Below are positions 25,395 to 37,227 of a stretch of 64,000 nt of DNA, piece by piece (positions within the stretch are counted from its first letter, which is position 1; each line of letters opens with the position of its first letter). The notes beneath the pieces were generated by a model that was not told where the DNA came from, ran no database searches, and was given only the letters and a program-made list of their open reading frames with translations. A program made the translations under genes and the position numbers. Source of the stretch: Bubalus kerabau (lineage: Eukaryota; Chordata; Mammalia; Artiodactyla; Bovidae); NCBI RefSeq assembly GCF_029407905.1, contig NW_026577903.1, positions 310,001 to 374,000 on the forward strand, written 5' to 3'.

Positions 25395-25402
25395 CTTTTA
25401 TA
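25395..25402 (-). promoter_or_regulatory. LTR TATA box (TATAAAAG, minus strand)
   Basis: Plus-strand 'cttttata' reads TATAAAAG in the LTR sense, after about 870 bp of U3. Transcription would run leftwards into satellite B. The motif is unchanged in the duplicate LTR at 63794-63801. Confidence 0.7.
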
Positions 25403-26268
25403 CACTGAGATGTTATGCCAAAGTCACGTGGGGTCAGCAGTCCTGACTTTTATCAAAGTCAGGTGCTTCATACAAAAGTATACAGAGGTCTTAGGGGTGT
25501 TACATCATCTTCTGCCCAGGGGGCCTGCTGACAATTTACGACCCTCTCCTTGTGACAGCGGTCAGTCAACCAGGACACTTATTTCTCCAGGGGTGATTAT
25601 TCTTAAAACAGACGCCACCCAAATAAAGTTACATTCCTATAGGGTGAGGGTGTAGTGGGTTTTAGTTAAGGAAAGAATTTACTTAGCCTAAGGTCTAACG
25701 TGATTTATATCAAAGGTTAATACTTATTTCTTCTATATATTCATTAATGTGTATAAGGGCAGGGGATGTGGAGACTTAGCAGTAAACATCAGCTCAACAA
25801 ATGAAAAACCCTTCACCAATATGATTTCTAATCAGCCCATTATACTTATACTAATAATTTTCTAACTTTTCTAAGGAACCTGTTTTTAGAAGGTTTAAAG
25901 CATCTCGTGCCTCTCATGGTTGAGAGGCTGTGAGCAATCACATGTGGCCGGACAAGCCTGTCAGGCAGGCTAGGGAAACTTCAGAGGAGTTTGTAGGTTA
26001 AAACACTCTTGTCACACCCAGGGGTTTTTATCAACTGGAGCTCTAGGTTAACTCCTTCTCCAAAAGAGGTGGTGGGGGACAGCCCCCCGTAAAGTCAGAG
26101 GTGTAGGTGAGAGCACAAAGTAGTAAGGTAGGCAGGCTCTGGTTATGGGGGTAGATGCTCGAGGATTTCCAGGGGGACTCCTGAGGCTCGATCCCACCTT
26201 TGCGTATGTCGAGCCTCCTTCCTCATGACCTTTGCCATGGGCGGAGTGCCTCACTCTGGCCCCCAACA

Positions 26269-26274
26269 GTGAAC
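26269..26274. repeat. target-site duplication, right copy (gtgaac)
   Basis: Right copy of the 6-bp duplication made by the LTR insertion. The satellite B monomer interrupted at 24970 resumes here with 'gtgaacctcctctctcagg'. Confidence 0.95.
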
Positions 26275-29200
26275 CTCCTCTCTCAGGAACATTCTTGGCT
26301 CCTATCGAGACACCTCTGTGTGTGTAGCTACACACGCAACGTAGGGGCAAAGGGAGCCAGATTCTTTCCGTGGGGTGCTGATGCTTTGTGGCAAAGCACC
26401 TGCTTGAGAATCCATCAGCTTACGCTTCCCTCGCCTTGACAGAGGTCTCATTGCTGTAGCCCTTGGCAGTTTGGAAAGAAGAGGACCCTTACCTTTCATA
26501 AAGTGGGCCCTTGTCCTAGTTTGAAAGGAAAGGCAAGAGCTGAGCTGAGGCCAATAAGGCGCCAGTCAAGTCTGACATATTCCCGAAGCCTGCTCCTTCA
26601 TGGAAAATAACGCTGGAATCTAGGAATGTTTCTGCAAGGCTGGCAAAGGGCAGTCAGGAGCCTGCACCCTGCCTCTGGAATTACCGATTTCTGAACAGAT
26701 CTGGAGGTCTCCTTTAGGAGAATCGAACTCATTCCTTCCATATTGAGACTTCCAAAAACAGGCCGGTCGGCTGCCTCTTCGTGCCCGAAGGAGGCTTGCT
26801 TTTCCTGCCTCCTATGAACCCAGCTTCCCAGGCTCTGGGAAAAGCGGATCTTGAAGATCTTTTCTCGGGGGTTGTTTCCACGGAGCTGGGGCTAAGCCTG
26901 GAGACCCAAACTAACAGGGGAAGAAAAACCACATGGACAAGTCTTTGCTCTCTAGGAGAGCTCTAGTGAACTTCACTCTGTCACGAACATTCTTGATTCA
27001 TATGGAGACACCCCTGTGTGCGAAGGTGCATACCCAACATGGGGAACAGAGAGCCTGATTCTCTCTGTGTAGCTTTAAAGATGTCGTTCAAAAAACACCT
27101 TGAAAATCCATACAATGCTCTTCCTTACCCGTGACAGAGTTCTCATTGCTGTAGCCCTTGGCAGTTTTTAGAAATCCGCACCCAAACCCTTCTCCAAGTA
27201 GTCCTGGGTCCTAGTTCGGAGGAACATGCAATGGCGGAGCTGAGGCCAGTAAGGCACCAGTCAGGTCTCACACACTCTGGCAGCCTGATCGTCCAGGGAC
27301 AGTAAGCCCTCTTTTTCCCTGCAGGAGGCTCACTTGACTTCCCTCCTGTGAGCTGCATTTCCCAGCCTGGGGGAAAAGAGGTCCCTGGAGATCTTTTCTC
27401 AGGGGCTCCTTCCCCGGAGCTGGGGAGGACCTCGAGGACCCAACTCACAGGGGAAGGCAAAAGCACAGGGACAGGTCTATGCTCTGTAGGAGAGCTCTAG
27501 TGAACCTCATCTCTCAGGAACATTCTGGCCTCCTATAGAGACACCTCTGTATGTGAAGCTACACACCCAACATAGGGACAAATGGAGCCTGATTCTCCCC
27601 GTGGGGTGCTGATGCTTTGTGGCAAAGCACCTGCTTGATAATCCATCCACTTAGGCTTCCCTCGCCTTGACAGAGGTCCCATTGCTGTAGCCCTTGGCAG
27701 TTTGGAAAGAAGAAGACCCTTACCCTTCATAAAGTAGGCCTTTGTCCTAGTTTGAATGGAAAGGTAATAGCTGAGCTGAGGCCAGTAAGGTGCCTGACAA
27801 GTCTGACATACTCCCGTAGCCTTCACCTTCATGGAAAATAACTCTAGAATCTGGGAATGTCTTTGCAAGGCTGGCAAAGGACAGTCAGGAACCAGCACCC
27901 TGCCTCTGGAATTACCGACTTCTGAGCAGATCTGGAGGTCTCCTTTAGGAGAAGCTAACCCATTCTTTCCAAATAGAGGCTTCCAAACAGGCCGGTTGGC
28001 TGCCTCTTCGCGCCCGAAGGAGGCCTGTTTTTCTCGCATCCTATGAATCCCTGTTCCCAGCCTCTGGGAAAAGCGGATCTTGAAGATATTTTCTCAGGGT
28101 TTGTTTCCATGGAGCTGGGGCCGAGACCAGAGACCCAATCGCACAGGGGAAGGAAAACCACATAGACAAGTCTTTGCTCTCCAGGAGACCTCTAAGTGAA
28201 ACTTACTGTGTCAGGAACGTTCTTGACACCTATGGAGACACCCCTGTGTGTGAAGCTGCGTACCCAACAAGGGGGCACACAGGGCCTGATTCTCTCTTTG
28301 CAGCTTTGAAGCTGTCGTTCAAACAACAGCTTGAGAATCCATAGAATGCTCTCCCTTACCTCTGAGAGACTTCTCATTGCTGTAGCCTTTGGCAGTTTTT
28401 ACAAATCCTCACCCAAACCCTTCTCCAAGTAGGCCTGGGTCCTGGTTTGGATGGCCATGCAATGGCGGAGCTGAGGTCAGTAAGGCACCAGTCAGGTGTC
28501 ACACACTCTGGCAGCCTGCTCCTCCAGGGACAGTAAGGCCTATTTTTCCCTGCAGGAGGCTCGCTTGCCTTGCCTCCTGTGAACTGCGTTTCCCAGCCTG
28601 GGCAAAAAGCGGTTCCTGGAGATCTTTTCTCAGGGGCTCTATCCCCAGAGCTGGGGTGGACCTCGGGGACCCATCTCACAGGGGAAGGAAAAACCACATG
28701 GACAGGTCTATGCTCTGTAGGAGACCTTAGTGAATCTCAAGTCTTAGGAACATTCTTGGCTCGTACAGAGACACCTCTGTGTGTAAAGCTACACACCGAA
28801 CATAGGGGCACAGGGAGCCTGATTCTCTCCGTGGGGTGCTGATGCTTTGTGGCAAAGCACCTGTTTGAGAATCCATCCGCTTACGCTTCCCTCGCCTTGA
28901 CAGAGGTCTCATTGCTGTGTCTCTTGGCAGTTGGGAAAGAAGTAGACCCTTACCCTTCACCAAGTAGGCCCTGATCCTAGTTTGAAAGGAAAGGCAATAG
29001 CTGAGCTGAGGCCAGTAAGGCACCCGTCAACTCTGACATATTCCCGATGCCTGCTGCTTCATGGAAAATATTGCTAGAATCTAGGAATGTCTTTGCAAGG
29101 CTGGCAAAGGGCAGTCAGGAACCTCGACCCTGCCTCTGGAATTTCTATCTTCTGAGCAGATCTGGAGGTCTCCTTCTGGAGAAGCTAACCCATTCCTTGC

Positions 29201-32200
29201 AAATAGAGGCTTCCAAACACAGGCCGGTTGGCTGCCTCTTCTTGCCTGAAGGAGGCTTGCTTTTCCTGCCTCCTATGATCCCTGGTTCCCAGCATGGGGG
29301 AAAAACAGATCTTGGAGATCTTTGCTCAGGGGTTGTTTCCACGGAGCTGGGGTTGTGCCCAGAGACCCACACATACAGGGGAAGGCAAAACCACATGAAC
29401 AAGTCTTTGCTCTCTAAGAGAGCTCTAGTGAACCTCAGTCTTTGACGAACGTCCTTGGCTCCTATGCGGACACCTCTGTGTGTGAAACTGCGTACCCAAC
29501 ATGGCGGCAGAGAGCCTGATTCTCTCTGTGCAGGTTTAATGCTGTCGTTCAGAAAACAGCTTGAGAATCCATACAATTCTCGCCCTTACCTCTGAGAGAG
29601 TTCTCATTGCAGTAGCCCTTGGCAGTTTGTAGAAATCTGCACCTAAACCCTTCTCCAAGTAGGCCTGAGTCCCAGTTCGGAGGAACAAGCAATGGCGGAG
29701 CTAAGACCAGTATGGCACCAGTCAGTTTTCACACACTCTGGCAGCCTGCTCCTCCAGGGACAGTAAGGCTTCTTTTTCTCTGCAGGAGGCTCAATTGCCT
29801 TACTTCCTGTGAACAGCTTTTCCCAGCCTGGGCGAAAAGCGGTTCCTGGAGATCTTTTCTCAGAGGCTGTTTTCTCGGACCTGGGGCGGACCTCGGGGAC
29901 CCAACTCACAGGGGAAGGCGAAACCACATGTACAGGTGAGCACTCTGTAGGAGAGCTCTTGTGAGCCTCATCTCTCAGGAACATTCTTGGCTCCTGTAGA
30001 GACACCACTGTTTGTGAATCTACACACCCCACATAGGGGCAAAGGGAGCCTGATTCTCTCCGTGGGGTGCTGATGCTTGGTGGCAAAGAACCTTCCTGAT
30101 AATCCATCCACTTATGCTTCCCTCGCATTTACGGAGGTCTCATTGCTGTAGCCCTCGGCAGTTTGGAAAGAAGAAGACCCTTACCCTTCATAAAGTAGGG
30201 CCTTGTCCTACTTTGAATGGAAAGGCAATAGCTGAGCTGAGGCCAATAAGGCGCCAGTCAAGTCTGACATATTCCCAAAGCCTGCTTCTCCAGGAAGATA
30301 ACTGTAGAATCTAGGAATGTCTTTGCAAGGCTGGCAAAGGGCAGTCAGCACCCTGCACACTGCCTCTGGAATTACCGACTTCTGAACAGATCTGGAGGTC
30401 TCCCTTAGGGGAAGCTAACCCATTCTTCCAAATAGAGGCTTCCAAACGCAGGCCGCTTGGCTGCCTCTTGCTCTCTGAAGGAGGCCTGCTTTTCCCGCCT
30501 CCTATGAACCCCACATCCCAGCCTCTGGGAAAAGCGGATCTTGAAGATCTTTTCTCAGGGGTTGTTTCCACGGAGCTGGGGCCGAGCCTGGAGCCCCAAA
30601 CGCACAGGGGAAGAAAAACCACATGGACAAGTCTTTGCTCTCTAGGAGAGCTCTAGTGAACCTCACTCTGTCAGGAACATTCTTGTTTCCTATGGAGACA
30701 CCCCTGTCTGTGAAGCTGTGTACCGAACATGGAGACACAGAGTCTGATTCTCTCTGTGCAGCGTTGAAGCTGTCGTTCAAACAACAGCTTGAAAATCCAT
30801 ACAATGCTCTTCCTTACCCGTGACACAGTTCTCATTGCTATACCCCTTGGCAGTATTTAGAAATCCATACCCAAACCCTTCTCCTAGTAGGCCTGGGTCC
30901 TAGTTCGGAGGAACATGCAATGGCGGAGCTGAGGCCAGTAAGGCATCAGTCAGGTCTCACACACTCTTGCAGCCTGATCGTCCAGGGACACTAAGGCCTG
31001 TTGTGCCTTGCAGGAGGCTCGCTTGTGTTACCTCCTGTGAACTGCATTTGCCAGCCTGGGGGAATAGCGGTCCCTGGAGATCTTTTCTCAGGGGCTCCTT
31101 CCCCTGAGCTGGGGCGGACCTCAGGGACCCAACTCACAGGGCAAGGCAAAACCATATGGACAGGTCTATGCTCTGTAGCAGACTTCTAGTGAACCTCATC
31201 TCTCAGGAACATTCTTGGCTCCTATAGAGACACTTCTGTGTGTGAAGCTGCGTACCTAACATAGGGGCACAGAGAGCCTGATTCTCTCAGTTCATTTTGA
31301 CCCTGTCGTTCAGAAAACAGCTTGAGAATCCATAAAATGCTCTCCCTTACCGCTGAGAGAATTCTCACTGCTGTAGCCCTTGGCACTTTGTAGAAATCCG
31401 CACCCAAACGCTTCTCCAAATAGGCCTGGGTCCTAGTTCGGAGGAACAGGCAATGGTGGAACTGAGGCCAGCAAGGCAACAGTCAGGTTTCACACACTCT
31501 GGCAGCCTGCTCCTCCAGGGACAGTAAGGCCTCTTTTTCTCTGCAGGAGATTCGCTTGCCTTACTTCCTGTGAACAGCGTTTCCCAGCCTCAGCGAAGCG
31601 GTTCCTGGAGATCTTTTCTCAGGGACAGTTTCCCTGGAGGTGTGGCGGACCTCGGGGACCCAACTCACAGGGGAAGGAAAAACCACATGGACAGGTCTAT
31701 GCTCTGTAGGAGAGGTTTAGTGAACCTAATCTCTCAGGAACATTCTTGGCTCCTATAGAGACAACTCTGTGTGTGAAGCTACACTCCCAACATTGGGGAA
31801 CAGGGATCTTGGTTCTCTCCGTGGGGTGCTGATCCTTTGTAGTAAAGCACCTGCTTGAGAATCCGTCCTCTTAGGCTTCCCTCGCCTTGACAGAGGTCTC
31901 ATTGCTGTAGCCCTTGGCAGTTTCAAAGAAGAAGACCCTTACCCTTCATAAAGTAGGCCCTTGTCCTAGTTTGAATGGAAAGGCAATAGCTGAGCTGAGG
32001 CCAATAAGGAGCCAGTCCCCTCTGACACATTCCCGAAGCCTGCTCCTTCATGGAATATAACTCTAGAATGTTGGAATGTCTTTGCAAGGCTGGCAAAGGG
32101 CAGTCAGGAACCAGCACCCTGCCTCTGGAATTACCGACTTCTGAGCAGATCTGGAGGTCTCCTTTAGGAGAAGCTAACCCATTCCTTCCAAATACAGGCT

Positions 32201-33997
32201 TCAAAACACAGGCAGGTTGGCGGCCTTTCGTGCCCGAAGGAGGCTTGCTTTTCTCTCCTCCTATGAACTCCAGTTCCCAGCCTCTGGGAAAAGCGTATCT
32301 TGAAGATATTTTCTCAGGGGTTGTTTCCACGGAGCTGGGGCCGAGCCCGGGGCCCAAAGGCACAGGGGAAGGCAAGACCACATGGACAGGTCTATGCTCT
32401 GTAGCAGACCTCTAGTGAACCTCATCTCTCAGGAGCATTCTTGGCTCCTATAGAGACACCTCTGTGTGTGAAGCTGCGTACCTAACATAGGGGCACAGAG
32501 AGCCTGATTCTCTCAGTTCATTTTGACCCTGTCGTTCAGAAAACAGCTTGAGAATCCATAAAATGCTCTCCCTTACCACCGAGAGAATTCTCACTGCTTT
32601 AGCCCTTGGCACTTTGTAGAAATCTGCACCCAAACGCTTTTCCAAGGAGGCCTGGGTGCTAGCTCGGATGAACAGGCAATGGCGGAGCTGAGGCCAGTAA
32701 GGCAACAGTCAGGTTTCACACACTCTGGCAGCCTGCTCCTCCAGGGACAGTAAGGCCTCTTTTTCTCTGCAGGAGATTCGCTTGCCTTACTTCCTGTGAA
32801 CAGCGTTTCCCAGCCTCAGCGAAGCGGTTCCTGGAGATCTTTTCTCAGGGACAGTTTCCCCGGAGGTGTGGCGGACCTCGGGGACCCAACTCACAGGGGA
32901 AGGAAAAACCACATGGACAGGTCTATGCTCTGTAGGAGAGGTTTAGTGAACCTAATCTCTCAGGAACATTCTTGGCTCCTATAGAGACAACTCTGTGTGT
33001 GAAGCTACACTCCCAACATTGGTGCACAGGGAGCTTGATTCTCTCCGTGGGGTGCTGATGCTTTGTGGCAAAGCACCTGCTTGAGAATCCATCCTCTTAG
33101 GCTTCCCTCACCTTGACAGAGGTCTCATTGCTGTAGCCCTTGGCAGTTTGCAAAGAAGAAGACCCTTACCCTTCATAAAGTAGGGCCTTGTCCTAGTTTG
33201 AATGGAAAGGCAATAGCTGAGCTGAGGTCAATAAGGAGCCAGTCCCGTCTGACACATTCCCGAAGCCTGCTCCTTCATGGAAAATAACTCTAGAATCTAG
33301 GAATATCTTTGCAAGGCTAGCAAAGGGCAGTCAGGAACCAGTACCCTGCCTCTGGAATTACCGACTTCTGAGCAGATCTGGAGGTCTCCTTTAGGAGAAG
33401 CTAACCCATTCCTTCCAAATAGAGGCTTCAAAACACAGGCAGGTGGGCTGCCTTTTCGTTCCCGATGGAGGCGTGCTTTTCTCTCCTCCTACGAACCCCG
33501 GTTCCCAGACACTGGGAAAAGTGGATCTTGAAGATATTTTCTCAGGGGTTGTTTCCACGGAGCTGGGGCCGAGCCTGGAGACCCAAAGGCACAGGGGAAG
33601 GCAAGACCACATGGACAAGCCTTTGCTCTTTAGTATAGCTCTAATGAACCTCACTCTGTCAGGATCTTTCTTGATTCCTACGGAGACACACCTGTGTGTG
33701 AAGCTGCGGCTACAGAGAGCCTGATTCCCTCCGTTTACCGCTGAGTCTGCATTGCCAAGCAACAGCTTGGGAACGCAGCCTGGGGCGCTTCCCTTCCCTC
33801 GGACAGAGCTCTCCTTGCGGTAGGCCTTGGTAGTTTGCATACAATGGGGCCCTAAGCCCTCTGCAAGTTGGTCTGGCTCCTAGGTCCAAAGGGCAGGCCA
33901 GAGCGGAGCTGAGGCTGTCAGGCTCCAGACACATCTCCCATACTCCTACATCCTGCTTCTACCCGGGCGTGAACGCTAGAAGCTGGGAAGGTACCTG
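26275..33997. repeat. satellite B array, right part: alternating 0.53/0.69-kb dimers
   Basis: This continues the array after the LTR. Monomer starts are near 26942, 27476, 28171, 28707, 29404, 29937 (variant 'tgagcactctg'), 30632, 31165, 31696, 32391, 32922 and 33620. Spacings alternate between 531-540 and 692-698 bp, so the true unit is a ~1.23-kb dimer. The long monomer typically has 'gtggggtgctgatgctttg' where the short one has 'gtgcagctttgaagctgtc'. Dimers near the right end are the most alike; the last partial monomer (33620-33997) is strongly diverged. Many short ORFs on the minus strand recur with the dimer period and are not credible genes. Confidence 0.82.
31165..33619. repeat. recent tandem duplication of a 1.23-kb satellite B dimer
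   Basis: Dimers 31165-32390 and 32391-33619 share private variants not seen in other dimers. Examples are 'gcgtacctaacatagggg', 'ctctcagttcattttgac', 'cagcctcagcgaagcgg' and 'agggacagtttcccc' (first copy 'tttccct'). Only scattered single-base differences separate them, so they are a young duplication within the array. Confidence 0.85.
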
Positions 33998-33999
33998 GA

Positions 34000-34370
34000 C
34001 CGTGCAGGGGCGGGGCGAACGCGGGCGGCGTGGGGCAGGGGTCGGCTTCTGGTGGGGGTGGGGGCGGGCTTCCCAGTTGTGCTCTCAGAGGTGGACACTG
34101 AGGCTGAAAACTCGCCGGGAGCGCACCCGGGACTGGGTAAACCCGGGCTGCGGGGGTCGAGATTCAGATGGCTTTGGGTGGGGGTCGGTCCCAGTTGTGC
34201 TCCCGGGGGTCGCCACTGCGGCTGGGAACGCACCGGGAGCGCGGCAGGGGCGGGGCTAACCCTGGCGGCGCGGGGCGGGGGTCGGCTCACGGGGGGGATG
34301 GGGAGGGGTTCCCAGTTGCGCTCTCGGGGGTTGCAACTGCGGCTGGGAACGCCCATTTCGTCCGCTCCTG
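34000..34370. promoter_or_regulatory. CpG-island-like GC-rich subrepeats, unit 1
   Basis: About three ~120-bp subrepeats, with 'cagttgtgctc'-type phase marks near 34073, 34190 and 34312, each carrying 'gcggctgggaacgc'-like and 'ggggcggggc' (Sp1/GC-box-like) motifs. The CpG density contrasts with the AT-rich rest of the unit. In a mammal this looks like a promoter CpG island. Promoter function is an inference; simple GC-rich tandem amplification is the alternative. Confidence 0.5.
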
Positions 34371-34418
34371 GGTCCCCAAGGATCGCCATCCCGTGGGTGC
34401 AGCGGAGGGCTGCGGACC

Positions 34419-34428
34419 ACAGGTAAGG
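34419..34428 (+). other. splice-donor-like site, 4.45-kb repeat unit 1
   Basis: 'cacaggtaag' is a strong match to the 5' splice-site consensus CAG|GTAAG, placed just after the GC-rich segment. Unit 3 keeps it (CAG|GTAAGG, GT at 43395); unit 2 has GTCAGG (GT at 38919), a weaker site. No matching acceptor is demonstrated. Confidence 0.3.
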
Positions 34429-34878
34429 GAACTGGGACTGCGTGGAGCAGGGAACCAAGTATTCCGCCGTCTGTTGGCACATTCTCGGAGCTCCCCAACC
34501 TGGCGGTCGCAGAAAGGCCTTGCCTTTGGGGTCAAGGCCTTAACCCCTCCACCCCTCTGCTGAAAAATCTCCGAGTCTGCGCGGTTTTTCCAAGCAGCCT
34601 AGTGTCCTCTGGAAGTCCAAGGGACAGAACACTGAACTCTGGCCGGCTGGCCCAGCCCTGCTTCTGGCACTTTGTAAGCCAGCGGGCCCTTGAGCACCTG
34701 CTGGGATGGGAAAGGGAAGGGTCCATGGATTGCACCCTAGAAACTTAGTAGGGTGCATGGATTTCAAACCCTGGTGGCCGCCCGGGCAGCAAAGAAGGGG
34801 GGAGGGCACCTTGCTGCCCTTTCATGGCAGAATCTGTGGTTGTCCAGCTGCATGGGCCTTTTCATGAGGACCCTGTGC

Positions 34879-34884
34879 AATAAA
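34879..34884 (+). terminator. polyadenylation signal AATAAA, unit 1
   Basis: 'gtgcaataaaagtttggtg' has the canonical hexamer followed by a GT-rich stretch, the usual mammalian cleavage/polyadenylation layout. It lies about 460 bp after the donor-like site and is conserved in units 2 and 3. Confidence 0.45.
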
Positions 34885-36458
34885 AGTTTGGTGTTTTGGA
34901 ACTGAATAATTAGAACGTGTAAAAGCTTTAAATTATGTGGTGGTGTAATTAAAAAACAAAACAAAACAAAACCAAGCTCCAAGTGTTTTGCAAATGGAGG
35001 TTTAAATATTGAAGGACTGTATTCCTTGCACTGTGGCATTCTATCAAGAAGTGTGCAGGATTTTTTTTTTTTTTAAGAAAAGTGTTCGAAGTGAGGGAAA
35101 CAGGAAACCCAGAGGTGCCCCTGTATTTTGGGGAAGGCCTTAGGAGGTCACTTGGAAATGCTGCTGGCTGTGCGGGAGCGGGGCAGATGGGCTGTGCAGG
35201 CTTGTCCTTTGCATGGATGTTCTTGTGTGTGGAAACCCAGCTCGGAGCCATCTCCTGATGTGTAAGAATTTCGCAGACAAACCTTGAGCTAAGCAATGCA
35301 TTTTTTCCTAAGAAAATGTTTGTCTTAAGCGATGTAAATATCCTATGTATTTCCGCTAGACTCTGGCTTCAGGTCGGTTCCCCCAAAAGGCTCAGAAGCG
35401 ATTTGAACAAAACAGCATGTTTTCCTCCTAGCTTGTTCTCCTTATCTATGTTAAGGAAATGATATATTTGCCTGCAATACTGCCTTTCTTCAAGATTCAT
35501 GTCAATCAAGTTTTGGCCCGGGATGACTCACCTGCTGCCAATATTATCTCAATGCATGTCGTGGGGGAGGGGCCTGGTGCCATTCCCTGAAACAGTTCCT
35601 TTCTTTCCTTAGCTGACTGCTAGTGCCTGTAGAATATCTGGCTAAAGACCAGCAGGGGGTACTCTTACTACCCACCCCCCACCCCGCCTCGAGTCTAAGT
35701 CAGCAGCTTTCTCTATCTCTTTAATACTTTAATAACACTTGATGACACAAAAGCTCTGAGCGATCAAATCATATCAAATCTTCATTTCAGATTGAAGATG
35801 CATTCCATGGTATTGCCATCTTAAGTCTTTCCATCGTTATGGAATATCTGTCCATGTATTCAGGATAGTTTTCAGCCAGGGTGTATAATTTCCAGTGTGC
35901 CAGTCTTGTCATCCTCGTTACATCCATGGCAAAGTGTTTTATTCATGTTGATATTATTGAAAGGGAATTTTTTAAAATTCCTTTTCAGATTATTATCTGC
36001 TAATGTATACAGATAAAACTGTGTAATCATTCATTTTTATCAGTTTGGACAGCTTGATAGTTGTCTTTAATTTCTTTACTTTCTGACACTTTAAGATTAT
36101 CCTGGGACACATATGTAATGCCTCACCCCTAAATTCAGACATGTGTTCAAAGAACTTCTGTCCTTTTATTTATTTATTTATTTATTCTTTAACATTGAAA
36201 TCGTTTTGACTATGCTGGGTGTTTGTTGCTAGATGGAAGTAGCTAGGACCTCTGGACTGCAGTCTCTCATCTCTTGCTGACCTCTTGTTGATCTCTGCAG
36301 AATCCTGGTAGGTGGGAGCTTGTTAGTTCCTTGTTCCTTATCAGAACCTCCTGTGGTAAGTGTTTTTCTCTTCTCTGTTGCCTGGTAAGGGTGGGTGGTC
36401 ATGGGCATCCCAAAGTTGGCTAGAAGTCAATTATTTAAGCAGGTTTGTGCACAGATAT

Positions 36459-36731
36459 GGGAGAAGGCAATGGCACCCCACTCCTGGAAAATCCCAAGGA
36501 CGGAGGAGCCTGGTAGGCTGCAGTCCACGGGGTGGCTAAGAGTCGGACACCACTGAGCGACTTCATTTTCACTTTTCACTTTCATGCATAGGAGGAAGAA
36601 ATGGCAACCCACTCCAGTGTTCTTTCCTAGAGAACCCCAGGGACTGCAGGGCCTGGTGGGCTGCCATCTATGGCGTGGCACAGGGTCGGCCTCAACTGAA
36701 CCACTTAGCAGCTGCAGCAGCAGCAGCAGCA
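36459..36731 (+). mobile_element. BovA-type SINE (tRNA-derived), unit 1
   Basis: Typical ruminant SINE text: 'gagaaggcaatggcacccc', then 'ggtaggctgcagtcc', 'gagtcggacaccactgagc', a second related monomer with 'ggcaacccactccagtg', ending in a CAG run. The flanking duplication is 'gtgca(c/t)agatat' (36447-36458 and 36732-36743). About 273 bp, BovA2-like dimer. It lacks about 15 bp ('agtactcttgcgtgg') that unit 2 retains. It sits in the same place in unit 2, so it predates the 4.45-kb duplication. Confidence 0.95.
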
Positions 36732-36732
36732 G
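36715..36732. repeat. (CAG)6 microsatellite at the SINE tail
   Basis: Six CAG units follow 'ccacttagcagctg' at the 3' end of the BovA SINE, the usual place for such tails in ruminant SINEs. The unit 2 tail differs (CAG/CGG mix). Confidence 0.9.
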
Positions 36733-37198
36733 TGCATAGATATCAAAGGGGATGAGAACAGTCAGGTAGGATCACATATGTCATCGTGAAACAATACTTC
36801 TCCCCTTAGCCAAAGCTAACGAAAGATTCCTGTTCTAGGTCAACCTAGAAGAGATCACTTAAGAGGTAAAGAAACTTAAACTCCATTAGCAAAGGCAGTT
36901 CAACATCTCAAGAAAACTTGTGCTAGGCACAAAACTCTTTTCTGGGGGCCTACTTTCCCTACAACCTCCTTATCCCATTCTGTACCCATTCCTTTGCTTC
37001 TCCCGTCCTGAAAATGCCACCTGTAAGACAGAACTACTTCGTTTTCCTTCTTAAAGTGTGATTGCATTCCATACATTCTTGTAATAACAAGTCATACATT
37101 TCCCTTCAGCAACCAAGAACTGACTCTTATATTGGCATTTGATAGATTGGTGAGCATACCTATCAGTGATAATAGCGCCCACCCCGCTTCCTGCAAGA

Positions 37199-37227
37199 AC
37201 AGAACAAAACAAAACAAAACAAAAAAA
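37199..37227. repeat. (AAAAC)n tract
   Basis: An AAAAC-rich run following 'gcaagaacag'. The shorter matching tract in unit 2 is near 41670-41693, so length differs between copies. Confidence 0.8.

Larger units (their letters stand above)
21310..25610. repeat. 38.4-kb compound duplication, left copy
   Basis: Contains the last satellite I monomer, the satellite I/B junction (22484), four satellite B monomers and the first ~630 bp of the LTR. It matches 59710-64000 at an offset of 38398-38400 bp. True homology probably extends right of 25610 beyond what the window allows to be tested. Confidence 0.9.
24971..26268 (-). mobile_element. solo LTR of an ERVK-type (betaretrovirus-like) endogenous retrovirus
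   Basis: A 1298-bp element bounded by TG...CA with a perfect 6-bp target-site duplication lies inside a satellite B monomer. The minus strand is the functional sense. It starts 'tgttgggggccagagtg' at 26268, has a TATA box (25395-25402) and AATAAA (25377-25382), and ends '...ggaccccggca' at 24971. This matches my recollection of the abundant cattle LTR often called BTLTR1. The TATA box and poly(A) signal are only about 20 bp apart, implying a short R region as in betaretroviruses. There is no internal gag/pol/env sequence and no second LTR nearby, so it is a solo LTR left by LTR-LTR recombination. A second copy in the identical site starts at 63370. Confidence 0.9.

Noticed and set aside
25600..25640. 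Plus-strand AATAAA near 25620 as an LTR poly(A) signal, implying plus orientation
   Set aside because: The minus strand gives a coherent TATA box plus AATAAA pair and the familiar LTR start 'tgttgggggccag'. The plus-strand hexamer has no matching TATA box in a suitable place.
24971..26268. Possible provirus with gag/pol/env
   Set aside because: Only one LTR with its own target-site duplication is present. There is no internal sequence, primer-binding site followed by coding sequence, or partner LTR within the window except the duplicated locus.
34168..34563. ORFs through the GC-rich segment of the 4.45-kb repeat, in several frames
   Set aside because: The products are Gly/Arg/Pro-rich and repetitive, typical of translated CpG-island DNA, with equivalents on both strands.
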